The notes: a model not told the origin generated them from the sequence alone. Counted from the stretch's first letter, positions 1 through 6,621 are shown. The stretch: 13,600 nucleotides of DNA from an uncultured Acidimicrobiaceae bacterium (GCA_913031515.1 CAJWET010000031.1:1-13600), one strand, 5' to 3'. Translations and numbers: made by a program.

Positions 1-346
1 CGTTACGGGAGATCCCCTCGCGACGATCCTGTCATGGTTTGAGGATGCGCTAGGAAAATTAGACAAATCCGGAATCAAAAGAGACCAGCTGATCTTAGAC
101 CCAGGAACTGGATTCGGACCCGCAGATTGGGTCTGGGAAGACCGATACAAATTTCAAGAAAGGATCTATAAGAACCTGGGGCGGCTCCGTGTTTTTGAAT
201 TGCCGATCTATATTGCACTGCCATGGAAAATGGAAGACGGCAGGAGGGACTTACTTGATATTCTTCTCGAGGTCGGATTTGATTACGGTCGCACCCATAT
301 CCCAGAGCAGATACTAGACGCTAGAAACGAAATGCATAGCATTTAG
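1..346 (+). CDS. Dihydropteroate synthase-family protein, C-terminal fragment (divergent)
   Basis: The frame is open from base 2 to a TAG at 344-346; the 5' part lies outside the window, leaving 114 visible residues. The fragment has the DHPS-type signature LILDPGTGFGP (compare DPGIGF in FolP), which binds the pterin. It ends with GRTHIPEQILDAR, which aligns with the RVHD..E...A end of DHPS. Family enzymes join 6-hydroxymethyl-7,8-dihydropterin diphosphate to p-aminobenzoate in the cytosol. Oddly, the usual SRK substrate loop reads IALPWKMEDG here, so the Lys aligns but Ser and Arg do not, and the segment between is rich in aromatic and basic residues (WVWEDRYKFQERIYKN). It may be a divergent true DHPS or a pterin-binding paralogue. 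It converges with folB, 29 bp away. Family membership is fairly sure; exact activity is not. Confidence 0.7.
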   Translation, partial: VTGDPLATILSWFEDALGKLDKSGIKRDQLILDPGTGFGPADWVWEDRYKFQERIYKNLGRLRVFELPIYIALPWKMEDGRRDLLDILLEVGFDYGRTHIPEQILDARNEMHSI

Positions 347-375
347 CTTGTTCCGAATACTCTTGAATAATCGGG

Positions 376-750
376 TCAATCATTAGCGGGAATACGTTCC
401 CGACGAATAGTTACCGCAGAATAGTCAAGAAGGTGTGGGACCGGAGGGCGTAGTTTCCGAACGGTGACATTCACTGCTTCTACTCGATCAATCCTAAGGG
501 TTTCGTCTGCCAATCGTTGCGCAACCCGTTCAAGAAGGTGATGCTGTTCACCTGCAATGATATTTACGATTGTCTCAACTACTTCGGCATAATTGACAGT
601 GTCGGCTAGTAGATCAGTTTGGCCGGATACGGATAGGTCACTTTCAAGTGTGACATCAACTTCAAAAGGCTGGGCTCGTTCTTGCTCTTCAGGCAAGACT
701 CCTATCGTGCCCAAAGCCTTAATACCCTTTAACTCGATTCGATCAGCCAT
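376..750 (-). CDS. folB: Dihydroneopterin aldolase
   Basis: FolB cleaves 7,8-dihydroneopterin to 6-hydroxymethyl-7,8-dihydropterin and glycolaldehyde in folate synthesis. The 124-residue product MADRIELKGIKALGTIGVLP fits the usual length of about 120. Family positions are present: Glu21/Glu22 after GVLP, the pterin-pocket segment TVNYAEV with Tyr54, Glu74 in HHLLERVAQ, and catalytic Lys99 in VRKLRPPVP. I chose the ATG at 750 because AAGAGGTG lies just upstream and the protein begins at the conserved first strand. A longer frame back to 807 would overlap the glycerate kinase and add an unconserved tail. The gene is last in a block with glycerate kinase 25 bp upstream. It is separated from folK, about 12 kb away, although the two are adjacent in many actinobacteria. 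Confidence 0.93.
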   Translation of the reverse strand: MADRIELKGIKALGTIGVLPEEQERAQPFEVDVTLESDLSVSGQTDLLADTVNYAEVVETIVNIIAGEQHHLLERVAQRLADETLRIDRVEAVNVTVRKLRPPVPHLLDYSAVTIRRERIPAND

Positions 751-753
751 AGA

Positions 754-761
754 CACCTCTT
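754..761 (-). promoter_or_regulatory. Ribosome binding site deciding the folB start
   Basis: AAGAGGTG on the minus strand sits 3 bases before the ATG at 750 (AAGAGGTG-TCT-ATG). It supports the short 124-residue form of FolB over the longer open frame. Confidence 0.6.
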
Positions 762-775
762 CGTCCTTATATATG

Positions 776-1771
776 TTACCTTCCTTTTTCCCAGTTCGAG
801 ATAGCATTCTTTGTAACCAGTTCTATGGATCTTTTCGTATTCTCATAGGCGTTTTCTCTTCCTACCTCATCTTCTAATCCATAGATTGGAGCAGGGCAGG
901 CAATAGTTTTCTCCCAACCCCCAGCGATGACTATCGCTGGGGTTCTTGTTTCTTGGGCGAGTGCTAATACACCACCCACGACTTTCCCCTCGAAGCTTGA
1001 GTCATCAACATACCCCTCTCCAGTAATCACAAGATCAACTTTCTCTATGGATTCAAGAAGTTCTACGGCCTCTGAAACTGCATCAAAACCGTTTGTCAAA
1101 GATGCTCCGATAGAGGCGAGTCCCCCAGCGAATCCGCCAGCTGCTCCCGCCATATCCATTGTTGAAACATCTATCCCCCGATCTTCGAGATACATCTGTG
1201 CAACCCTTTCAAGCCGGCGTTTAAGGAACTGGACTTGAGGTGCGGATGCCCCCTTTTGAGGTCCAAAGGTTTCTGCGGCTTGGTTGAAGCGGGTTTTGAC
1301 GTCACATGCAACGATTATCGATACCTCTCGGAGTCTTTGAAGCGGTTGTAAGGCTTCAAGAGCTCCCAAACCGCCATCCGTCGTCGCTGAACCTCCAGCT
1401 CCTACAAGAATCTCTCTTGCCCCTCTTTCAATTGCTATTCCGATAAGTTGTCCGGTACCAAATGTCGTCGCAGCGATAGGGTCATTACCTTCGATACCAC
1501 CCGCTAATGTAAGCCCGGAAGCTTGCGCCATTTCGATAACAGCGAAATTGCCATGGAGTCTCCAAAGAGCTTCTACTGGACTGTTAAGAGGACCCATGAC
1601 TGTATCAGTTCGGTTAGGCCCTCCAAATGCCTCAACAGTTCCCTCACCCCCATCAGCAAGTGGTTGCAAGTAGACCTCATGCTGGTTACCCAGAGCCTTT
1701 CTGATTGATTGGGCAGCAGTTTGAGCGGATACGGTTCCTTTGAACTTGTCTGGAGCGACAAGGATCCTCAT
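776..1771 (-). CDS. glxK: Glycerate 2-kinase, GlxK/GarK family
   Basis: This family phosphorylates D-glycerate with ATP to 2-phosphoglycerate, feeding glycerate into lower glycolysis. The protein of 331 residues starts MRILVAPDKFKGTVSA (family APDSFKGSLSA) and has the run PLADGGEGTVEAF (about residues 37-49), GGSATTDGGLGAL, FGPQKGA, AGAAGGFAGGL and DLVITGEGYVDDSSFEGK, all in family order. It is shorter than the usual 370-380 residues. The segment normally reading CDV.NPL.G..GA..FGPQKGA is here CDVKTRFNQAAETFGPQKG, with the NPL turn lost. A strong GGAGG lies before the ATG, and the upstream LytR_C gene ends only 16 bp away, so the two are probably co-transcribed. Family is clear; the phosphorylated position (2 rather than 3) is inferred from the family. 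Confidence 0.9.
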   Translation of the reverse strand: MRILVAPDKFKGTVSAQTAAQSIRKALGNQHEVYLQPLADGGEGTVEAFGGPNRTDTVMGPLNSPVEALWRLHGNFAVIEMAQASGLTLAGGIEGNDPIAATTFGTGQLIGIAIERGAREILVGAGGSATTDGGLGALEALQPLQRLREVSIIVACDVKTRFNQAAETFGPQKGASAPQVQFLKRRLERVAQMYLEDRGIDVSTMDMAGAAGGFAGGLASIGASLTNGFDAVSEAVELLESIEKVDLVITGEGYVDDSSFEGKVVGGVLALAQETRTPAIVIAGGWEKTIACPAPIYGLEDEVGRENAYENTKRSIELVTKNAISNWEKGR

Positions 1772-1777
1772 AAGAGG

Positions 1778-1782
1778 CCTCC
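1778..1782 (-). promoter_or_regulatory. Strong ribosome binding site for glycerate kinase
   Basis: GGAGG lies 6 bases before the ATG at 1771, inside the 16-bp gap after the upstream stop. This fits translation of a polycistronic mRNA. Confidence 0.55.
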
Positions 1783-1787
1783 GAATA

Positions 1788-2372
1788 TTACTCTTCAGGG
1801 GGGTAAAGGTCAGATCCTAAAAGCACCAAGATGTTTGCTTCCGATAGATCTGCAACGGGAAGGGCAGCGGGCATGGGAATAACATTGGCAGAATCAACAT
1901 TTATGATTAAACCAACATTCCGGGCATCCAGTTCATATCCATTCGCATAGTACACGAACGAAAATTCGGGTACCTCTTCGCTTGTAGCATTGACCGGAGG
2001 TAGGCCATTGTACCCTTGGTCAGAAATAAGCACATCCCGAACTGCAGAAGCTGCACCGGAGAAGTCCGTGCCATTGGCAACAAGGATTCGGACCTCAGCG
2101 GGAGGATGGAGTACGGATTCACTGCTCGAAACGGGTTCGTCCTGTGCTGGCGGCGTGCTTTCTGAATCTTCAGTTCCTTCTGTTACAGCTTCTTCTTCTT
2201 CCGTCGTTTCTTCTTCGTTTTCACTAGTCGTTTCACTTGTTTCCTCAGCACTCTGGACCACTGAGAGTGATCCAGAGGTATCCGACGTATCGTTGAAACC
2301 TTCACTTAAAACTATGACGCCGATCGCGACAAAAACCCCAAGAAGCAAAATCCCTTTTCCGGCGATATTCAT
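1788..2372 (-). CDS. Membrane-anchored LytR C-terminal (LytR_C) domain protein
   Basis: The 194-residue product has a short cytoplasmic N-terminus, one hydrophobic helix (about residues 7-23, GILLLGVFVAIGVIVL), and a long Glu/Thr/Ser linker (about 30-90) with many EE and TE pairs. It ends in a folded domain (about 94-190) starting VRILVANGTDFSGAA, the hallmark of LytR_C (V.VLNGT...G.A). There is no LytR-CpsA-Psr catalytic domain, so it is a stand-alone extracytoplasmic module. Its exact role is unknown; a cell-envelope task is likely. The ATG at 2372 is preceded by AGGAG at 9 bases. The DUF3263 gene lies 60 bp upstream, the same pair as Rv0430-Rv0431 in M. tuberculosis. Domain call is sure; function is not. 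Confidence 0.85.
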   Translation of the reverse strand: MNIAGKGILLLGVFVAIGVIVLSEGFNDTSDTSGSLSVVQSAEETSETTSENEEETTEEEEAVTEGTEDSESTPPAQDEPVSSSESVLHPPAEVRILVANGTDFSGAASAVRDVLISDQGYNGLPPVNATSEEVPEFSFVYYANGYELDARNVGLIINVDSANVIPMPAALPVADLSEANILVLLGSDLYPPEE

Positions 2373-2424
2373 GTCAAGCGTCTCCTGAGATGTCGGCGAT
2401 AGCGTTCTCCATACTAAAACTTAC

Positions 2425-2438
2425 CGCTAGTTTTAGCG
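2425..2438 (-). other. Small nested hairpins at the DUF3263 stop codon
   Basis: CGCTA-4 nt-TAGCG (2425-2438) is a perfect 5-bp stem spanning the TAA at 2433-2435. It shares bases with a second possible stem, CTAAAAC (2414-2420) with GTTTTAG (2430-2436). The two exclude each other. No T-run follows, so a terminator is unlikely; it may tune expression of the following LytR_C gene, or mean nothing. Confidence 0.25.
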
Positions 2439-2753
2439 AATTGGTGACTGAATCAAAGGTATACCATAACGGATGGAACGACGTTTGGTTCGCGACCTGC
2501 GTAAGCGGCGGATCACAAGAGGATCATATTGTAGAGCTTCGTCCGTATCTATAAGAGAGTTCCGTATTTGGTAGTACCTAGAAGGAGAAATCCCGAATCT
2601 TTGCCGAATAGCGGCTTCTTTTGAGACTTCTAACCGCCAAGCCATTCTTTCAAAATCAATAATCGCAATGTCTCTATCACTAAGTACCACAGACCGATGG
2701 TATCCGTCTTGGGGTGCATAGTCGGGGATGTAATAATTCCCTACAGGACGCAA
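2433..2753 (-). CDS. DUF3263 protein (small actinobacterial putative DNA-binding protein)
   Basis: The protein has up to 106 residues. From about residue 24 it reads LSDRDIAIIDFERMAWR, then KEAAIRQRFGISPSRYYQI and LVIRRLRRSRTKRRS. This is the DUF3263 pattern (LSDRD..IL.FER.WW, a helix-turn-helix-like IRERFGLS.TRYYQ, then a basic tail). The family is found mainly in Actinomycetota and its function is unproven; the helix-turn-helix look and basic C-terminus suggest DNA binding. The reported start is a TTG at 2753 without a clear Shine-Dalgarno sequence. A GTG at residue 22 just before the domain is an alternative, so the first 20 residues are uncertain. It lies between tRNA-Thr and the LytR_C gene, all on one strand. 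Confidence 0.85.
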   Translation of the reverse strand: MRPVGNYYIPDYAPQDGYHRSVVLSDRDIAIIDFERMAWRLEVSKEAAIRQRFGISPSRYYQIRNSLIDTDEALQYDPLVIRRLRRSRTKRRSIRYGIPLIQSPIR

Positions 2754-2822
2754 AAGATCTAGAAATGTCCGACACGTTACGCTGCAGGCTTCCTATTCTA
2801 TTTTGGATTTAAGTTAAAATTG

Positions 2823-2895
2823 AGCCGGGTGTCGGAATCGAACCGACGACATCTTCTTTACAAGAGAAGTGCTCTGCCAACTGAGCTAACCCGGC
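2823..2895 (-). tRNA. tRNA-Thr (anticodon TGT)
   Basis: The minus strand folds as a full cloverleaf. The acceptor is GCCGGGT/ACCCGGC, the D arm GCTC-AGTTGGCA-GAGC, the anticodon arm CTTCT-CTTGTAA-AGAAG with anticodon TGT, a 5-nt variable loop, and the T arm GTCGG-TTCGATT-CCGAC. It reads ACA (Thr) codons, and others by wobble. The discriminator base is T and the next bases are CAA, so CCA must be added after transcription. It sits 41 bp downstream of rlmB on the same strand. Confidence 0.97.
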
Positions 2896-2936
2896 GTGTC
2901 TTTAGTTTACGAACAATACGTTCCCATCACCATGTT

Positions 2937-3806
2937 TTATCCACGGCGTTTTTTGGCAATTTCAAAACAAGCTATAGCTGCTGCAGCGGAAACATTAAGT
3001 GATTCTATTGACCCAAGTATTGGAATCTTTGCAATCAAATCGCATCTTTCTCGACTTAATCTACCGAGTCCTTGCCCCTCACTGCCTAAGACGAGCGCAA
3101 GAGGTTCGTCAGCGACTTCTACTTCGTAGATCTCTGTTGAAGCGTTAGAGTCTAGGCCAACTGTCCAAACCCCTTTTTCTTTCAATATTTTTAGTCCTTT
3201 GGGTATTCCGCTCACCGAAGCAATTGGAAGGTGCTCAATCGCCCCTTGAGCAGTTTTCGCGACGGCGGGTGTAATTCTAGTAGCACGATGCTTCGGGAGT
3301 AGAACACCGGTTACTCCAGCGCATTCCGCTGTTCGAAGCATCGCGCCCAAGTTTCTCGGGTCTAAGATCCCGTCCATAACCAGTATGAAGGGTTTCCTTC
3401 CAGAAGATAAGAGGTCGTCAATTTCAAGATTTGGGAGAGGTTCGGCAAATGAAACAACTCCTTGAGGAGATTCCGTAACAGCAAGGGAATCAAATTTTGA
3501 TCGTGGCACCTCGTAAACAGGCACTCTTCTTTCCACCGCAAGGTCCTTGATTTGGGCAAGAATAGGTGCTGGGTCAAGACCGGCAACAAGTATCACTTCT
3601 CGGACTCTGCGTTTTCCGGCTAGAAGGAGCTCACGAACTGCTTGCCTACCTTCAACGACCTCTCCTCCTACTCCTTTGTTGGGATTAGTCCGGATGCTTC
3701 TTTCATGGATTTGTTTCCCCTTGGCGTACTTAGGTTTGTGTCGTTGATGGTTATTACGCGCGTTACGGTTTCGTTGATTCTTTTGCTGTTTCGGATTCTT
3801 AGCCAT
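2937..3806 (-). CDS. rlmB: SpoU/TrmH-family 23S rRNA (guanosine 2'-O) methyltransferase, RlmB-like
   Basis: SpoU enzymes use S-adenosylmethionine to 2'-O-methylate ribose; RlmB acts on G2251 of 23S rRNA. The 289-residue protein starts with about 45 very basic, Asn/Gln/Lys-rich, low-complexity residues (MAKNPKQQKNQRNRN...). A substrate-binding domain follows (about 49-120, EVVEGRQAVRELL), then the knotted SPOUT domain. Motif 1 is DPRNLGAMLRTAECAG (149-164) with its Asn and Arg, motif 2 ALVLGSEGQGL (237-247), and motif 3 PILGSIESLNVSAAAAI (262-278). The ATG overlaps the ispF stop by 8 bp (ATGGCTAA), so translation is probably coupled. In M. tuberculosis ispF, cysS and the rlmB-like gene follow one another; cysS is absent here. 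The exact rRNA target is inferred by family. Confidence 0.92.
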   Translation of the reverse strand: MAKNPKQQKNQRNRNARNNHQRHKPKYAKGKQIHERSIRTNPNKGVGGEVVEGRQAVRELLLAGKRRVREVILVAGLDPAPILAQIKDLAVERRVPVYEVPRSKFDSLAVTESPQGVVSFAEPLPNLEIDDLLSSGRKPFILVMDGILDPRNLGAMLRTAECAGVTGVLLPKHRATRITPAVAKTAQGAIEHLPIASVSGIPKGLKILKEKGVWTVGLDSNASTEIYEVEVADEPLALVLGSEGQGLGRLSRERCDLIAKIPILGSIESLNVSAAAAIACFEIAKKRRG

Positions 3807-4269
3807 CTGACTTACTTAGTAGGCATACGGCAAAGCATGCAATTCCATTAAAAGCAGTTAATCCTTCTGAAGTTTTTCCTTTGAGCGTTACTGGTGCTTG
3901 AACCACTTCAGAGATATTTGATTCCATTAGAGTTCGGTTTGACTGGATTTTCGGTACTTCAGCGATAATGGAGCAGTCTATGTTGACGATGTCCCACCCT
4001 TCCTTCGTTAATAATTCAACTACATGACGAAGTAATTGGAGGCTGTCAGCGTTCAGATACTCCGGGTCGCTGTCGGGGAATAACGTCCCAATATCGCCAA
4101 GCCCAGCTGGGCTGAGAAGGGAATCCATACACGCATGTATCACAACGTCTGAATCCGAGTGTCCTGCAAGTGCATATTCCGATTCGAAAGTCACCCCTCC
4201 AAGAATCAATGGCCGGTCAGGGTCACTTATGTAGCCATGGGAATCGAATCCGTGGCCGATTCTCATCAT
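3799..4269 (-). CDS. ispF: 2-C-methyl-D-erythritol 2,4-cyclodiphosphate synthase
   Basis: IspF converts CDP-methylerythritol 2-phosphate to the cyclodiphosphate plus CMP in the MEP isoprenoid pathway. The product has 156 residues, the family norm, and starts MMRIGHGFDSHGY. The zinc ligands Asp and His of GFD.H and the His of AGHSDSDVV are present, as are LGDIGTLFPDSDP, the central-cavity segment AEVPKI, and KTSEGLTAFNGIA near the C-terminus (family TTTEKLGFTGRGEGIA). The ATG at 4269 follows GAGGGGAG at 7 bases; the next ATG (4266) gives the textbook first residue. A longer frame to 4350 adds 27 unconserved residues. It heads a minus-strand group and overlaps rlmB by 8 bp. ispD, its usual partner, is not adjacent. 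Confidence 0.95.
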   Translation of the reverse strand: MMRIGHGFDSHGYISDPDRPLILGGVTFESEYALAGHSDSDVVIHACMDSLLSPAGLGDIGTLFPDSDPEYLNADSLQLLRHVVELLTKEGWDIVNIDCSIIAEVPKIQSNRTLMESNISEVVQAPVTLKGKTSEGLTAFNGIACFAVCLLSKSDG

Positions 4270-4276
4270 TTGTTCG

Positions 4277-4284
4277 CTCCCCTC
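4277..4284 (-). promoter_or_regulatory. Ribosome binding site deciding the ispF start
   Basis: GAGGGGAG on the minus strand lies 7 bases before the ATG at 4269. It favours the 156-residue IspF over the upstream-extended frame. Confidence 0.6.
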
Positions 4285-4422
4285 TTTGGCTGAAACCATA
4301 CCAGCATCAGATGGATTAGTACGATATTCACTTTGGTATGCATTAAGCAATATACATAAATTGTTTTCTTAACCCTGATGGACTTAGCCTCAATTTGAGG
4401 TGATCGAACTGCTTCGACGTAT

Positions 4423-4428
4423 TAGGCT
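4423..4428 (+). promoter_or_regulatory. Candidate -10 box for a leaderless Crp-family mRNA
   Basis: TAGGCT (TANNNT type) ends 9 bases before the ATG at 4438. There is no Shine-Dalgarno-like sequence in between (AAAGACACA), so transcription would start at or within about 3 nt of the start codon. I see no convincing -35. Leaderless mRNAs are common in actinobacteria. Confidence 0.4.
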
Positions 4429-4437
4429 AAAGACACA

Positions 4438-5097
4438 ATGATTGACGTTAACTTTCTTTCCTCGATAGACCTGTTCGCCGAAGTAGGTCCGGACCTGCTG
4501 GAACCTATAGTCGAAAAATCCGACGTTCAGGAACTTCGGCGAGGTGACATCTTATTTAGCGAAGGGGATACCGCAAATGACCTCTATATCGTTCTGAATG
4601 GGCGGGTAGCAATAGCGAACAGATCATTTGATGGCCGTGAGTCAGTAATTGCGCTTATGGAATCAGGTGATTTATTCGGAGAGATGCCGCTTTTCCGTCC
4701 AGACGGCCGTTCCGCTGATGCACGTGTACTTGAGAATTCTTCAGTAGTCGTGATTCCATACGCTCCAGTGAAGGCTCTCTATATCGAACATCCTGAAATG
4801 CTATGGAAAATAGTCGACATGCTAGCTGAACGACTAAAAATCATGGATATAGCTTTAGCTGATTCGATGTTCCTAGATGTTACGGGCAGGACAGCAAAGC
4901 GCCTTCTTGAACTTGCGGGAGAAAATGAAGAATTTGAGCTTCCAGTTACCCAAGAAGAACTTGCTGGAATGATCGGAGCTTCAAGAGAGCGAGTGAATAA
5001 GTCTTTGGCTTCGTTTATCAAGCTTGGTTGGCTTACTCAAAATGGTGAGAAATACGTCATCCTTGATCGGAAACAGCTAGAAATACGTTCAAGCTAA
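4438..5097 (+). CDS. Crp/Fnr-family transcriptional regulator, GlxR/CRP-like
   Basis: The 219-residue protein has a cyclic-nucleotide-binding domain (about 12-125) and a Crp-type winged helix-turn-helix (about 165-215). The ligand pocket shows SGDLFGEMPLF (76-86) and GRSADA (90-95), matching the phosphate-binding GE and RS/RT of cAMP receptors. The long dimer helix is HPEMLWKIVDMLAERLKIMD. The DNA-binding part is VTQEELAGMIGASRERVNKS, with recognition helix SRERVNKSLASFIKLG (182-197). This is close to GlxR of corynebacteria and CRP of M. tuberculosis (TQEEIA..VGASRETVNKAL), so cAMP sensing is likely but inferred. The gene starts without a Shine-Dalgarno sequence, 168 bp from divergent ispF, and converges on the lipoprotein-HAD gene 14 bp away. 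Confidence 0.9.
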   Translation: MIDVNFLSSIDLFAEVGPDLLEPIVEKSDVQELRRGDILFSEGDTANDLYIVLNGRVAIANRSFDGRESVIALMESGDLFGEMPLFRPDGRSADARVLENSSVVVIPYAPVKALYIEHPEMLWKIVDMLAERLKIMDIALADSMFLDVTGRTAKRLLELAGENEEFELPVTQEELAGMIGASRERVNKSLASFIKLGWLTQNGEKYVILDRKQLEIRSS

Positions 5098-5111
5098 TTT
5101 AAGAACTTGTT

Positions 5112-6551
5112 TTATCGCCGAGTAAATTCTGAAAGTTTCCGCACAACAGGATGATTCGAAGAAAGCTTTGAATTTCCTCCAGAGTTGAGAAAAACAGTTT
5201 TCATTCCTAGATTGGCAGCTGAATCTAACACATTCTCCGAACCATCAATTACGAGGCACGATTGAAAAGGAATGCCGGCAGCTTTTCGCAAGACTTCGAA
5301 TGCCGCTGGGTCAGGCTTTCGGACTCCCGATTCTGCGCTTACCACCCAAGGTTGCATACCGTGAAGCCCGTACAGATCACGGAGAGCATGCGACCATTCT
5401 GCAAAATCGTTTGTTACCACCCCTATCGGAACTCCTCGTTTATGCATCGTTTGAAGGAAGTCTTTCACTCCAGAACGTAAGTCGAAGCTGAGGACATATT
5501 CCTTATCGATACTTTGGGATTCTCCTTCAACTCCGACTTGTTTCCAGAAGTCATGAGAGGAAAGACGACCTAATGTCCCTTGCCGGTGAAGCTCGTTGAT
5601 TTCATCTTCATCGAGATCCCCTCCCTTATCCCTGATGAACGCGATCAAATGATCCTTTGGGTCATTGCTTTGGAGAAAAAGAACATTGTGCATGTCAACT
5701 ACGAGGAGACGGACGGACGAGGGCTGTTGCTGCATGGCAGCGGGAGAGGATTGATTAACCCTAGGGATCGTGGTGTTGACTGGGGACGGACGGCGAGGTG
5801 GTTGTTTCTTCGCATGTCGAATGTCTAGAAACCAGTTCAAGGCTGTCATAAGTAATGCTAAGGCAAGTAGCGCCAGCAGTGCCAATATCGCCCAGCCTAA
5901 GATTTGATTTCCTCTATGAATACTCTCCCCCGTAGCATCAATGGAGCGTTGCTCCCCAAGCGGGATGTCATATGACTGCTCACCTGCACCCGGAAGATTA
6001 ATCGTAATTTTCATTGATACGCTATCTTCCGGATTCTGGCCGAGATCAGCTTCGAGCTTTTCTAGGGAAATTCCCAAGGGAGGTTCTTCCAAAAGGCCGG
6101 AAAGTTCAGCATCAGTGAACATGTTGAACCCTTCTCGAAGGTCTACTTTCCCTGAGACGCCATAAACACGTTTCTCGTTCGAAGAATCTAAAGAAATTAT
6201 CCATCCGGTGAAGGCATTTGGTGAACTCGTTAGTTCTTCAAGGATCCCTTGAAGGTCTTCGGGACTAAGGAATGCCTTAGATGCTTCATACCATACGCGG
6301 CCATCTGCCGCCTTTCCAGTAGCTTGGAATTCCCAACCATTGGCGGAGAGGTCAGAGGTTCGCAGGATTGTTTCGAGATCCGTGAAGACATCCTGATCCT
6401 GTGCGATAGGATCCAGGCCTATTCCAGCTGTTACCATGCCAGAACCATCTTCTTGGACATCTATCGTGACCTGAAGTTGAATGTTGCAGGCAGCAACTAA
6501 AAACATCAAGATGAGAGATAGACATGCTATGCGGATTTTTCGGAAAGCCAC
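5112..6551 (-). CDS. Fusion: LppM-like lipoprotein domain, transmembrane helix, cytoplasmic HAD-like domain
   Basis: With the GTG start at 6551 the protein has 479 residues. A lipoprotein signal peptide (MAFRKIRIACLSLILMFLVAAC) has lipobox LVAAC and lipid-carrying Cys22. A beta-rich outer domain follows (about 23-210), beginning IQLQVTIDVQEDGSGMV as in LppM/DUF3153-type proteins. One transmembrane helix (about 217-241) is followed by basic residues and a Pro/Ser/Gln linker (about 245-278). The end is a HAD-like domain (about 280-473) with motif I VVDMHNVLF (Asp286), motif II VVTN (Thr380), motif III RKPDP (Lys412) and motif IV VIDGSENVLD (Asp436). The usual second Asp is His288 in motif I and Gly437 in motif IV, so catalysis is uncertain. 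The start is chosen because the longer frame to 6662 overlaps clpC and puts the lipobox at residue 59. It lies 70 bp after clpC. Function unknown. Confidence 0.75.
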   Translation of the reverse strand: MAFRKIRIACLSLILMFLVAACNIQLQVTIDVQEDGSGMVTAGIGLDPIAQDQDVFTDLETILRTSDLSANGWEFQATGKAADGRVWYEASKAFLSPEDLQGILEELTSSPNAFTGWIISLDSSNEKRVYGVSGKVDLREGFNMFTDAELSGLLEEPPLGISLEKLEADLGQNPEDSVSMKITINLPGAGEQSYDIPLGEQRSIDATGESIHRGNQILGWAILALLALLALALLMTALNWFLDIRHAKKQPPRRPSPVNTTIPRVNQSSPAAMQQQPSSVRLLVVDMHNVLFLQSNDPKDHLIAFIRDKGGDLDEDEINELHRQGTLGRLSSHDFWKQVGVEGESQSIDKEYVLSFDLRSGVKDFLQTMHKRGVPIGVVTNDFAEWSHALRDLYGLHGMQPWVVSAESGVRKPDPAAFEVLRKAAGIPFQSCLVIDGSENVLDSAANLGMKTVFLNSGGNSKLSSNHPVVRKLSEFTRR

Positions 6552-6621
6552 CTTTGCATGGTAACCCGAACAGATAAAGACTCCGAATGTTTCTTCAAAC
6601 TTGGCTATGAAAATCTCATAT

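Noticed and set aside
1990..2388. 132-codon Ser/Val-rich open frame opposite the LytR_C gene
   Set aside because: Its composition is the antisense of the Glu/Thr-rich linker (GAA/ACT read as TTC/AGT). The minus-strand gene has a signal, linker and recognised domain.
4270..4350. 27-residue N-terminal extension of IspF
   Set aside because: IspF proteins start at MRIGHGFD, and a clear ribosome binding site precedes the ATG at 4269.
5087..5115. Possible two-way terminator between the Crp-like gene and the lipoprotein-HAD gene
   Set aside because: The best stem (ACGTTC with GAACTT) has one mismatch, a 12-base AT-rich loop and only a short T-run, so it is too weak to call.
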